Shown here: piece by piece, positions 40,701-48,503 of the stretch
Layout of the letters: each line of letters begins with the position of its first letter
How positions within the stretch are numbered: position 1 is the stretch's first letter
Assembly (NCBI GenBank): GCA_019187405.1
Contig: JABAQZ010000016.1
Location: forward strand, 100,869 to 164,868
Source of the DNA: Ignavibacteria bacterium
GTDB taxonomy: Bacteria; Bacteroidota; Ignavibacteria; Tepidaquicellales; Tepidaquicellaceae
Reading direction: 5' to 3'
DNA length: 64,000 nt
Notes under the pieces: generated by a model
Databases searched by the model: none
Seen by the model: the letters and a program-made list of their open reading frames with translations, nothing else
Told to the model about the DNA's origin: nothing
Program-made: the position numbers and the translations under genes

Positions 40701-40876
40701 TATAATTATTGCAGAGTCTCAATTCCACTATGGTTCAATTCATGCACCAGGCCATTGAATGTGGACTCGGACGTGGAGACAGTCTCAATTCCACTATGGT
40801 TCAATTCATGCTTAACTTCAAAGTTATATCAAAGCTCTGGAAGCTTGTCTCAATTCCACTATGGTTCAATTCATGC
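34771..40876 (-). CRISPR. Type III-A CRISPR array, 93 repeats and 92 spacers
   Basis: I counted 93 copies of a 30-bp repeat that begins GTCTCAATTCC and ends CAATTCATGC on the plus strand. Spacers are mostly 35-39 bases. Nearly all repeats are identical; those at 35162 and 35231 end in ATAC, and the second also lacks one base. Read on the minus strand the repeat ends ATTGAGAC, close to the AUUGAAA(C/G) handle of many type III and I-B crRNAs. The cas genes are also on the minus strand. I infer minus-strand transcription from a leader at the right end, with the oldest spacers at the left. The spacer 36852-36888 is repeated exactly at 36919-36955. The repeat length is a multiple of three without stops in the plus frames, so false frames run through the array. 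Confidence 0.98.
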
Positions 40877-41160
40877 CCGTTATTTTATATTTAATTTATA
40901 TATTATTATGCAAATTTTCAACTTTCTTCTGACTATACTCATAGTTCTTTAACTTCAACCCCGTTTTCTCCCAAAAACAAGGGGGGTCGAAGTTTCAATT
41001 TCAATATAAAACTAACTTTTTTATCAATATCTCTGATTTATTATTTCATTTTCTATTGTGGTCGAAGTCCATTATCCTCTTTTTAATTTATTTTTAAATG
41101 TTTTTTTTTATTCATCAACTTACTACAAAATTTTTTAAACCTTATCTGCCTTTCGACTCT
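40877..41160 (-). promoter_or_regulatory. Probable CRISPR leader
   Basis: An AT-rich, gene-free stretch of about 280 bases between the last repeat and the terminator of the TPR gene. It contains a hairpin at 40951-40994 (AACTTC-A-ACCCC paired with GGGGT-C-GAAGTT, one mismatch) and a second copy of GGTCGAAGT near 41061. Position next to the adaptation genes, AT-richness, and decayed repeats at the opposite end of the array support the leader assignment. The promoter itself is not placed. Confidence 0.65.
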
Positions 41161-41197
41161 AAAAAAAAACTTCATTCTCTTTAAGTTGAGAATGAAG
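41161..41197 (-). terminator. Rho-independent terminator after the TPR gene
   Basis: A perfect 10-base stem CTTCATTCTC/GAGAATGAAG with an 8-base loop, followed on the minus strand by a run of nine T. It lies 43 bases past the TPR stop (41240). It insulates the cas1-cas2-TPR transcript from the array leader. Confidence 0.85.
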
Positions 41198-41239
41198 CTT
41201 CTAAGTGTCAGTTAATTTAAGCTATAACTCTAATCGAAA

Positions 41240-43183
41240 CTAATTTTCATTTTCCCATTCTTTTATTTTTCTTCTTATTCCGGATCTCCTTGGATTCAAT
41301 CGCTCTGCATCTCTCAATATTTTAATTGCTTCCTGTCTGTTGCCTTTTCTATAACTAATATATGCCTGCCCCATTGCTAAGCTTGCTGCATTTTTTCTAC
41401 CTGTCTTTTTGCTGATTTCCTCGGATATTTTGAGCCGCTTTTCCGCCTCTTCAATGTTTCCTTCTCTTAAATATTTCACATATAATAAAAAATATCCAAG
41501 CCACATTTCAAAATTGCTTCTTTCATTTTTCATTGCATTTAATGTCTGCTTTTCGGCATCAGAATATTTTCCCGATAATGTACATGCAGCGGAATAAGTG
41601 TATCTTATGTAATACTGAACATTTTTTTCGACATATTTTTCAAGCAGTTGCACAGCTTTTTCATATTCTCCCTTTGATATAAGCACTCTTGCATATTTTT
41701 CGGCAATGTATGCTTTGCTCATTGCAGCATTCTCCGGTTTGGGGGTAAATTTTAAAGCCGCTTTAAAATATTTTTCTGCATCAATTCTGTACATTTCTGC
41801 TTCAGGGAAATATGATTCATCACAGGCAGTAAGGATAAGATATTTCTGAAACAAATATTTTCCCATAGAGTAAAGTTTGTATGTACCGTCAATGACACCG
41901 TTGTATCTGCAAAGCAGGTGAACCGGAGGCAGAGGAAATTTATCTTTAAAATCATCGTTATCGGCGGCTGAACATTTCTCCATGCATTCCAAAGCTTTAT
42001 CAAGATATCCTAAACGCTCTTCTTTGTATGTATCTAGCGAAGCTTTTCCATTTTCAGTTTTAAGTGGAAGCAGATATTGTGTCATATCCCATTCATCTCC
42101 GGCTAATTCTTCATAAGCCCTTGCCATTACATAAAGAGATTTAATGTAATCTTTTTCATATCTTTTTGTCATTTTGTCTTCCAATACAGGTAATATCTGT
42201 CTGGCGCTTTCAACTAATTTTAAGCATTCAATCCCCTCTTTTATTTTTGCCTTGGATTCTTTAATGGCATTTTCACCGGGAAGATTTTTCCCTCCAAATA
42301 ATATCTGCTGCGGAAGTATTGACGAAAGGATAAGTCCTTTTCTGTAAAGATCAGTAACTCTTTGGGGATCAAGACTGAGCGCTTTATCGATGTAGTCAAT
42401 TGCTTTATCAGCTTCATCTTTTATCTTTCCATCTCTTCTTCCTCCCGGCATTAACAATTCCCGTGTAAACTGATAATGTGAATATCCAAGATTGGAATAA
42501 TACGAAGGTTTTTCCGGATCAAGCTCGATACATCTTTTTCTTAATTCTATTGTATCTTCTCTGTATTTTTTTTGCTTTAAAAGAAAATCGTTTCTTTCGG
42601 TTTCAGTCTTAAAGCTTCTTTTTATATTTATGTATGTTTCAGAAAGCTTTGCAGCCGCAAATGAAAGCCCATCGAGTAAAACGGCATTATTCCACAGCAA
42701 TTCCTTTTTCTTAACATTCTCCACTTCTCCGATAAGATTATAAATCGCTTGCCAGTCATTTTTCTTTTTTAATATTTTAATTTTATGCAGTAATGTTTCA
42801 TCATCAGTCATTCTGTCAAAAGCTTCTTTGTCAATTTTCACACATAATGGTATAAATGCTCCCTGAAGTTTTTCTTTTGGTATCAGCGTTCTCAATGCAC
42901 TCTGCACAAAGCCCGAATCATATTTTAGCTCGTTACCTGTTACATACTTTATTTTAAGCATTTGGTCGTTTGCAAATATGTAGTCAATATAAATTTGCCT
43001 GCATTTTTCGTCACTGTTATTTTTTCCGACATAATAAGCAATTGCATCATCAAATTTTATGCTCATTAATTCAGCTGTATCGTTTAGGTGATTAATGTCA
43101 GCATAATATTTGCCGTTCCAATAAACTTCACCTCTTCTTAAATCTTCTTCTTTGAAAAAACCTAATGCCAATGTCTCTTTCAT
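41240..43183 (-). CDS. TPR-repeat protein of the CRISPR adaptation module
   Basis: About 647 residues from the ATG at 43183. The frame extends 25 codons further to 43258 inside cas2, but those residues look like read-through, so I prefer M-K-E-T-L-A-L-G-F. The N-terminal 170 residues show no domain I know. From about residue 180 onward there are several TPR-like helical pairs (Y-Y-S-N-L-G-Y-S-H-Y; A-I-D-Y-I-D-K-A-L-S-L-D-P; G-E-Y-E-K-A-V-Q-L-L-E-K-Y; N-R-Q-E-A-I-K-I-L-R). No CHAT protease motif and no membrane helix. It lies 52 bases after cas2 and before the leader, which suggests a CRISPR-linked role (scaffold, regulator or adaptation partner). That is context only. Confidence 0.75.
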   Translation of the reverse strand: MKETLALGFFKEEDLRRGEVYWNGKYYADINHLNDTAELMSIKFDDAIAYYVGKNNSDEKCRQIYIDYIFANDQMLKIKYVTGNELKYDSGFVQSALRTLIPKEKLQGAFIPLCVKIDKEAFDRMTDDETLLHKIKILKKKNDWQAIYNLIGEVENVKKKELLWNNAVLLDGLSFAAAKLSETYINIKRSFKTETERNDFLLKQKKYREDTIELRKRCIELDPEKPSYYSNLGYSHYQFTRELLMPGGRRDGKIKDEADKAIDYIDKALSLDPQRVTDLYRKGLILSSILPQQILFGGKNLPGENAIKESKAKIKEGIECLKLVESARQILPVLEDKMTKRYEKDYIKSLYVMARAYEELAGDEWDMTQYLLPLKTENGKASLDTYKEERLGYLDKALECMEKCSAADNDDFKDKFPLPPVHLLCRYNGVIDGTYKLYSMGKYLFQKYLILTACDESYFPEAEMYRIDAEKYFKAALKFTPKPENAAMSKAYIAEKYARVLISKGEYEKAVQLLEKYVEKNVQYYIRYTYSAACTLSGKYSDAEKQTLNAMKNERSNFEMWLGYFLLYVKYLREGNIEEAEKRLKISEEISKKTGRKNAASLAMGQAYISYRKGNRQEAIKILRDAERLNPRRSGIRRKIKEWENEN

Positions 43184-43235
43184 AATTATTAGTTTAAAAT
43201 TGTAATAGTTCTTAGTTATTTTTTTAATATCAATA

Positions 43236-43508
43236 TCAAAAAACCATGCTTGCTTCATTCTTCTCGATCCCGATAAGAGTTTTATTTATATACTTTTTAT
43301 TTTCGGCTCTGAAGAAGATGAGAGAGTCTTCTTTTTTCTTTATTATCTTTCCAATTTCTTCTTTAAGTTTTGAATACTGTCCTTCGTTCAGTTCGCCTTC
43401 AAAAGCAGAATTTTGAATCCAATGCATGTATTTTCTGAATATTTTAAGCGCTCGCCGAAGTCTTCCCGGAGACGCAATGTCATAAACTGCTATGTAATAC
43501 ATTTTCAT
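43236..43508 (-). CDS. cas2: CRISPR-associated endonuclease Cas2
   Basis: 90 residues with the Cas2 ferredoxin fold: M-K-M-Y-Y-I-A-V-Y-D-I at the start (the first-strand Asp), R-R-A-L-K-I-F-R-K-Y, and the short helix Q-N-S-A-F-E-G-E-L. It joins Cas1 as the integration dimer for new spacers. It is separated from cas1 by 200 bases that contain a REP-like palindrome; usually the two genes touch. Confidence 0.93.
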   Translation of the reverse strand: MKMYYIAVYDIASPGRLRRALKIFRKYMHWIQNSAFEGELNEGQYSKLKEEIGKIIKKKEDSLIFFRAENKKYINKTLIGIEKNEASMVF

Positions 43509-43533
43509 GGTTTAATTATTTATTTAATTCCCC

Positions 43534-43559
43534 TGCACCACAGGCAATCGGTCTGTGCA
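43534..43559. repeat. Degenerate REP-like palindrome between cas1 and cas2
   Basis: TGCACCACAGGC then AATC then GGTCTGTGCA. It matches the inverted head element of the RAYT-linked arrays (GCACAGGCTATC then AGCCTGTGC) at most positions, with the same arm and loop layout. It is probably a relic copy of the same REP family. The surrounding 200-base gap has no gene. Confidence 0.55.
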
Positions 43560-43708
43560 TAATTAATTTATCTAATCAGCAGCACTGGGATTCTGAAGTG
43601 CAGAATTATATAAGTCTTTACCGTATTGCACTTTATCATTGATGTATTTATTCTTCTTGTAAATTTAAAATCAATATTGTTTATGTTTATTTTTGAAAAC
43701 CGTTATTA

Positions 43709-44785
43709 TTATACATCATATTTAAAAGCTGTATACGGCTTATTTTCTTTTAGATAATTAATCAGATTGTAACACTCGAGTCTAACTGCCGTTCTATAAG
43801 ATACATTTCTTTTTAATTCCGGGTGACGGAATGTTGTTTTCATCCTTTCTTCAAATTCGTCAATAAATTTTCTCTTTGCTTTTTCATTCATGTTCATATA
43901 TTTCCCTTTTCTTTCAAAATCATTTTCTCTTATAAGTTCGAGATTTACAACTCTAAAAATCACTTTATCGGTAATCACAGGTTTGAATATTTCGGCAATA
44001 TCATAGCTAAGCGGAAGCCGATTATCGCCCGGACTATGAAGATAACCGATAGAAGCATTGAGTCCTGTTCTGTAAATTTCATTCAGGCATGCAGAATACA
44101 TCATCATGTTTCCAAAGGATATAAGGCTGTTAATCATATTGTCCGGAGGATTCCTTACTCTTTTATCAAAATCCACTTCCTGTTTGAATATTTTTTTCCA
44201 GCATCCGTAGTAAACGTTTTTAATATTTCCTTCAATACCCATTAATGAGCCTACAGACATTACATTATCGATCGAAGTAATAAGTCCGTTAATAATTTCT
44301 ATTTCTTCTTTTAAATTTCCTCCTCTGTAATAATAATATTTCAGATTAGAAAGGGCATTTTCGGCTGCAGAGTTTACAAATTTTTTTGCAATATAAAGTC
44401 TTTTATCTTTATCGTAATATTTTTCTGCTTGAGCGAGAATAATGTTACCTGAATTAATTTCCGATTTCGGGAAAAAACTTCCCAGATAATTCCCATAATA
44501 ATTGAATGTATGAAGCGGAATAAAATAAGTAGATAAAGCTCCAAGAAACTGTGTAGTAAATCTTATTTCTCCAAAGGTATATACGGCTTCCACATTCTCC
44601 GCCGGTACATATTTCTTTTTAATTCCTTTTTCTCTTTCTTTTTCCCCCAGTAAAACTGCATCTATTTCATCGTCATCAATATCGGCTTCATGCTTGGGAG
44701 CGCTTTCCTCATAAGCTTCCAGATATAGTGTATTATTTTTTCTTCTTAAAACGGAGTTTGAAAATAGATATAGATTTTGTCTCAT
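43709..44785 (-). CDS. cas1: CRISPR-associated endonuclease/integrase Cas1
   Basis: 358 residues. N-terminal beta domain (M-R-Q-N-L-Y-L-F-S-N). The C-terminal helical domain carries the catalytic set: the Glu in M-G-I-E-G-N near residue 180, the His in I-G-Y-L-H-S-P-G near 252, and the acidic residue in S-Y-D-I-A-E-I-F-K-P near 266. The length is slightly above average because of an acidic insertion near residue 30 (A-D-I-D-D-D-E-I-D). It integrates spacers with Cas2. It is immediately downstream of the broken vWA gene (21 bases). Confidence 0.93.
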   Translation of the reverse strand: MRQNLYLFSNSVLRRKNNTLYLEAYEESAPKHEADIDDDEIDAVLLGEKEREKGIKKKYVPAENVEAVYTFGEIRFTTQFLGALSTYFIPLHTFNYYGNYLGSFFPKSEINSGNIILAQAEKYYDKDKRLYIAKKFVNSAAENALSNLKYYYYRGGNLKEEIEIINGLITSIDNVMSVGSLMGIEGNIKNVYYGCWKKIFKQEVDFDKRVRNPPDNMINSLISFGNMMMYSACLNEIYRTGLNASIGYLHSPGDNRLPLSYDIAEIFKPVITDKVIFRVVNLELIRENDFERKGKYMNMNEKAKRKFIDEFEERMKTTFRHPELKRNVSYRTAVRLECYNLINYLKENKPYTAFKYDV

Positions 44786-44806
44786 AATAGTTATGATTTA
44801 TTTTGA

Positions 44807-45490
44807 TTAATTAGTCTGATTGCCTTTATTATTTTTGTCTTCATCGTAATAATCTTCGGTCATTTTGATCTGAGCCATATTCTTATAATATTTCATTTTG
44901 GCTAATTTTTCTTTCTTAAACATCTCGCTAACACCTGAGTCGCTTTTATGGAAATACATTTTATGTCTGATTGTTATTGAATCGGCAAAATTCTCAATGT
45001 CATAATCAGTACCAATGTATGCAAAAGTCCAGCCCTTGGTTTTTAAGTCTTCTATCATTTTTTTAATCTTCTTGCCGGAATAAATTTTTGATGCATTTCC
45101 CATCCCATCAGCAAGAATATTTACCATTACTTTTAATCTGATATTTCCTTTAATTTGTCTTTGATCTTTGTCAAACAATTTCCGATAGTATCAAATAGAG
45201 GAGTTTACGAAGTTGGTTTGTAAGATTCTATTTCAAATCCGTCCGAATTCCCGACTCTTTTATAAAACATGTGTTCATTCATTCCCACCCCGTTAAAAGT
45301 TACGAGTGTGATGTAATGTTTCTGGTATTGAAACTCATATCTGCTTCTTTTATGGTATTCAATAATTCTTTAAATCTTTTACGATGAAGTTTATTATAGA
45401 CTGCTTAGAGCCGCTTTCATCGAGAATGATTACATTGTAAATGTTAAGATTTTCTTTACTGTTTTCTTTTCTTAAGTTTTTCATTTTCAT
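44807..45490 (-). pseudogene. Broken vWA-domain protein gene
   Basis: Translation across frames rebuilds one vWA protein. An ATG at 45490 opens N-I-Y-N-V-I-I-L-D-E-S-G-S (MIDAS motif D-x-S-x-S) and stops at K-N-Y. The second frame gives K-R-F-K-E-L-L-N-T-I-K-E-A-D. The third gives Y-I-T-L-V-T-F-N-G then Y-K-P-T-S-stop-T-P-L-F-D-T-I-G. The fourth (44807-45178) gives V-N-I-L-A-D-G-M-G-N-A-S and W-T-F-A-Y-I-G-T-D. So at least three frameshifts plus one in-frame TAA. In intact relatives the last part reads I-L-T-D-G-E-E-N-A-S. The gene is surely inactive unless the assembly has errors. It belonged with the DUF4407 gene upstream. Confidence 0.85.
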
Positions 45491-45563
45491 TTTTTTAAAA
45501 TTTTATAAAATATTTTCTTAAAGTTATTTCACAATAATTGCAATTTTTTATCTTTATTATGTC

Positions 45564-46553
45564 TTAAAAAAGATTCACGTTACTTTCACTCAGATATTTG
45601 TTTACTTTCACAACTTTTGGATTATAATCTGAATCAATAATTTGATCAGGTATTCGCTGCATAATCCTATTTATCCTCTCGTTACAGATAAACTCCTTAA
45701 GCTCGTTTGATTTTTCATAACTTGTTTTCTTCCCGGATAACTTAACAATCACAATCATAAGTTCAATGGCTATGAAAATCAAAGTAAACAATATCCAGCA
45801 AATCAGCATTGGCATAGAATTAAAAATCAGATCAAACATTGCTTTAATTCTGTTAAGCAAAAGTCCGTCAAGTGATACTTTTACAAGTTCGTTTTTGAAT
45901 GTTTCTTTGTTTTTAACATATTCCGAAATCATTTGGTCAAGTTCGGATTTATTGATTTCGTATTTTCTTTTTTCATCCTGGTAAAGCAAGTATTTCTCGG
46001 TTGCAATTTTACCAGCACCTTTCACTTTGGTACCGTATGTGCCGTTCATTTCATCAATAAAAACCTGTCTTAATTTTTCTGTAGAATTCTTTAAATCATC
46101 CACAAATATTCTCTTTTTTTCTATCAATGAAGAATTTTGCTCTTCCCATTTCTTAACTTCCTGAGCTATGAATATTCTGTTATTTTCCTCAAGCTGTCTT
46201 TGAATATCAGATTTAAAAATTACTTCATCGAGTACGAAAGCGCCGATAATCGCAATAATTATACCCAGCACTACCCTTGAATACTTAAGAAATGGACCGC
46301 CGTTTGACATTATAATAGACCTGTCTATGCAAAAAACTACTATTCCCGAAATCAATGAAGTAATTGCGGCATAAATAAAATCAAATGACATTACGGAATT
46401 TACTAGTAAGTATCCCTGAAGCATCCACAGCATTACCGGCAGAAAAATCAGCATTGAATACATTCTAATTTTCTTTTTGCTTTCTGGAGTTTCATTTTTT
46501 ACATCTTCAAATCTATCTCCGGTAATTAAGCAATTGAGTTTAAGAAAGTTCAT
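45564..46553 (-). CDS. DUF4407 membrane protein
   Basis: 329 residues. Two membrane helices near residues 33-75 precede the signature F-C-I-D-R-S-I-I. A third helix (I-I-A-I-I-G-A-F-V-L-D-E) is followed by a long coiled-coil domain (residues 125-225, E-E-N-N-R-I-F and K-K-W-E-E-Q-N). A final helix pair lies near 245-270. This is the DUF4407 layout. Function unknown; such proteins often sit beside vWA proteins in mobile or accessory islands. Separated from the vWA remnant by about 70 bases. Confidence 0.82.
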   Translation of the reverse strand: MNFLKLNCLITGDRFEDVKNETPESKKKIRMYSMLIFLPVMLWMLQGYLLVNSVMSFDFIYAAITSLISGIVVFCIDRSIIMSNGGPFLKYSRVVLGIIIAIIGAFVLDEVIFKSDIQRQLEENNRIFIAQEVKKWEEQNSSLIEKKRIFVDDLKNSTEKLRQVFIDEMNGTYGTKVKGAGKIATEKYLLYQDEKRKYEINKSELDQMISEYVKNKETFKNELVKVSLDGLLLNRIKAMFDLIFNSMPMLICWILFTLIFIAIELMIVIVKLSGKKTSYEKSNELKEFICNERINRIMQRIPDQIIDSDYNPKVVKVNKYLSESNVNLF

Positions 46554-46604
46554 ATAATTATTTTTATAGTTTTAAAATATTTTTTTACATTTGATTTTTT
46601 AGAT

Positions 46605-47177
46605 TTAGAATAGTCCAGACGGAATTCCAAGTAATTTCTCCTGGGTATATGCATACAGCCCTTTTTCATATCCAGCTTTATACATGTTAACTGGTTTCAT
46701 AACGAGCCCATCATTCTGATCGCATAAGACTTTCTGTTCATTGAGTTTTTGTATTTGGATGTTCAGTTCATTAATTCTGTTAAGTGCATTCACTTCCGAC
46801 ATGCTTTTCAAATCTTTAATGTTGTTTATCAGCTCATTAAGTTTGGCAATTTCATTTAAGCTTTTGTCAATCATCTTTTCAATCGTAATCTTAAATTCGA
46901 TTTTGATGCTTTCCAGAATTTTATTATAAACTTCCGCCGAAGCATAGTCATAACCGTCGTTATATCCTCTTAGATAAAAATCGATGTCAAGAAACATACT
47001 CAATGCCGTTTTGCACTGCTCCGGTATAACTACTTTTTCGGCATGACCATTATCGGAAAAAGTGTTTTCATCAATTTCATAATTCATAGAATATCCTGTC
47101 TGGCTATTATTATATCCATTTCTGCTGATTTCATTATTGGGAGTTATATAGCTGAATAATTTTTTTAATATGCTCAT
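46605..47177 (-). CDS. Hypothetical coiled-coil protein with G-Y motifs
   Basis: 190 residues. A polar N-terminus (N-G-Y-N-N-S-Q-T-G-Y), a central coiled coil (residues 85-150, L-N-E-I-A-K-L-N-E-L-I), and two similar motifs flanking it, G-Y-N-D-G-Y-D-Y-A and G-Y-E-K-G-L-Y-A-Y. No known domain. It is co-directional with the DUF4407 gene (51-base gap) and probably part of the same accessory operon. Confidence 0.65.
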   Translation of the reverse strand: MSILKKLFSYITPNNEISRNGYNNSQTGYSMNYEIDENTFSDNGHAEKVVIPEQCKTALSMFLDIDFYLRGYNDGYDYASAEVYNKILESIKIEFKITIEKMIDKSLNEIAKLNELINNIKDLKSMSEVNALNRINELNIQIQKLNEQKVLCDQNDGLVMKPVNMYKAGYEKGLYAYTQEKLLGIPSGLF

Positions 47178-47199
47178 AAGTAGTATTATAATTTAAATT

Positions 47200-47457
47200 T
47201 TATAAATGTTTTATTTTAAACTTCAAATGACCGTTAATATGACATTGCGAGCAAAGAGTAATCAAGTATTTCAATTTGTAATCCCATGAATTACAATATT
47301 TTCCTGAATCAGGCTGTTTATGATACTGTCTGTGATGGACGACAAGATTATTTGGACTTCCGCAATTTCTGCATTTGTAGCTATCCCTTTTCAGAACAAC
47401 CTTTCTTTTGGCTGACCATTCAGGATTTTTAAGGTTTATTAAATATTGCTGATTCAT
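47200..47457 (-). CDS. Small HNH endonuclease
   Basis: 85 residues, almost entirely an HNH domain. W-S-A-K-R-K-V-V-L-K-R-D-S-Y-K-C-R-N-C-G (first zinc pair) is followed by L-V-V-H-H-R-Q-Y-H (catalytic His) and L-C-S-Q-C-H (second zinc pair). Metal-dependent DNA cleavage is expected of the fold. It lies 22 bases upstream of the coiled-coil gene. No partner methylase or specificity module is visible. Confidence 0.85.
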   Translation of the reverse strand: MNQQYLINLKNPEWSAKRKVVLKRDSYKCRNCGSPNNLVVHHRQYHKQPDSGKYCNSWDYKLKYLITLCSQCHINGHLKFKIKHL

Positions 47458-47513
47458 ACTTATTCACCTCCCATTATAAATTTAGAAATACTAATTAATA
47501 ATTGATTTTTTAA

Positions 47514-47551
47514 CCTGCGGAGACGGTATTGGGGAATACCGCTCCGGCAGG
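47514..47551. repeat. Strong inverted repeat between HNH and frameshifted gene
   Basis: Arms CCTGC-GGAGACGGTATT and AATACCGCTCC-GGCAGG with a GGGG loop, a long stem with few mismatches. No T-run follows on either strand, so it is a structured or REP-like element rather than a clear terminator. Confidence 0.5.
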
Positions 47552-47593
47552 TATCATCGTGTCCTCTCATAGATGTCATCTCTTCCGTATTCA

Positions 47594-47970
47594 TCAGTTC
47601 TTATTTATGTTTTCTTCTTTAAGTAAAAACGTCATATCTGTAAGTTCATCAATCAGTTTGATTCTTATTGTTTCATACTTTATTAATCTAATGAATTCCT
47701 CGGTTGGCATTGATGTTTCACAATCGTGTTCAAAGATCAGATCGGCAAGGCAAATACATTTGCATTCTTCCGCAATAAATTCATTTAAATCTTTCTGATT
47801 AAACTCGTTAAAGAACAAGAATGAATCATTTTTCTGATAAAGTATCCTTTGGATAAAAGTTCTTTCATTGATTGCGAAGAAATATCAAGTCTTTTATGCT
47901 GAAGGTCATTATTATAAATTAACCTTAGTTCTTGTTTGTAATCGTTAAATTTTTGTCTGATATGAGACAT
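47594..47970 (-). pseudogene. Small hypothetical gene split by a frameshift
   Basis: Two overlapping frames (47785-47970 and 47594-47818) join into one protein of about 125 residues if one A is added to the five-A tract near 47830. The joined reading is S-K-G-Y-F-I-R-K then N-D-S-F-L-F-F-N-E-F. The product is acidic, with E-E-C-K-C-I-C-L-A-D in the middle and no known domain. Either a one-base deletion in a homopolymer has killed it, or it is a sequencing error. Confidence 0.55.
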
Positions 47971-48503
47971 AAAGGTTCCAGTTTAATTTAATTAATAAAT
48001 TTTTACAACTGCACTTTGTAGATTTAAAACCTGATATCCCGGCATGCAGGGTCCGGGAGATCAGAGTTTTCATAATTATCGGCAGGGATATGTTCATCTT
48101 CTCGATATCGGAACTTTCACTAAGTGAAAGTATTATTTAAAAGAGCAATACAAAATTACTTAAGATGTAGAAAATTCAAAAGGATGGCAATGTTTCGGAA
48201 ATAATTTGGAAAGTATAAATGAGATTTATTGTTATCTAATGCATGGAGTTACAAAATTCTTAACTCTTTATTTTTAATACTATTGATTTGATTGAGAAAT
48301 TAGGAATAGAATTATTTTATATGTATAAATGAGTTTTAATAAAATAATTTTTATGATTTGAGTTAAAATAAATGCAGTATATTGTGAGTCGTAAACTGAA
48401 AATGATCAAGTGCATTCTGATTAATTGATATGTAAAGACAAAGATGTAATAATCTCTGAATCAGAAATATTCATTAATTAAAAAGAATGATAATTTCAGT
48501 TTA
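47971..48503. other. Gene-free stretch with two strong hairpins
   Basis: 533 bases without a frame. At 48031-48064 there is a hairpin CTGAT-A-TCCCGG/CCGGGA-G-ATCAG (10-base loop). At 48113-48131 there is a 19-bp palindrome ACTTTCACT-A-AGTGAAAGT. It separates the accessory island from the CARF gene and must hold the island's promoter. Neither hairpin is followed by a T-run on the minus strand. Confidence 0.5.

Noticed and set aside
34771..40876. Self-targeting spacers against genes in this window
   Set aside because: None of the spacer peptides I translated matches a protein in the window; a full nucleotide comparison with the genome could not be run.
34718..40952. Many open frames of 60-260 codons across the array, with repeated peptides such as S-I-P-L-W-F-N-S-C, Q-F-H-Y-G-S-I-H-A and N-S-T-M-V-Q-F-M
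   Set aside because: They are translations of the 30-bp CRISPR repeat, which has no stop in the plus frames and a length divisible by three.
43184..43258. N-terminal 25-residue extension of the TPR protein into cas2
   Set aside because: The extension reads cas2 3' end and AT-rich spacer; an ATG at 43183 with a normal gap to cas2 is more plausible.
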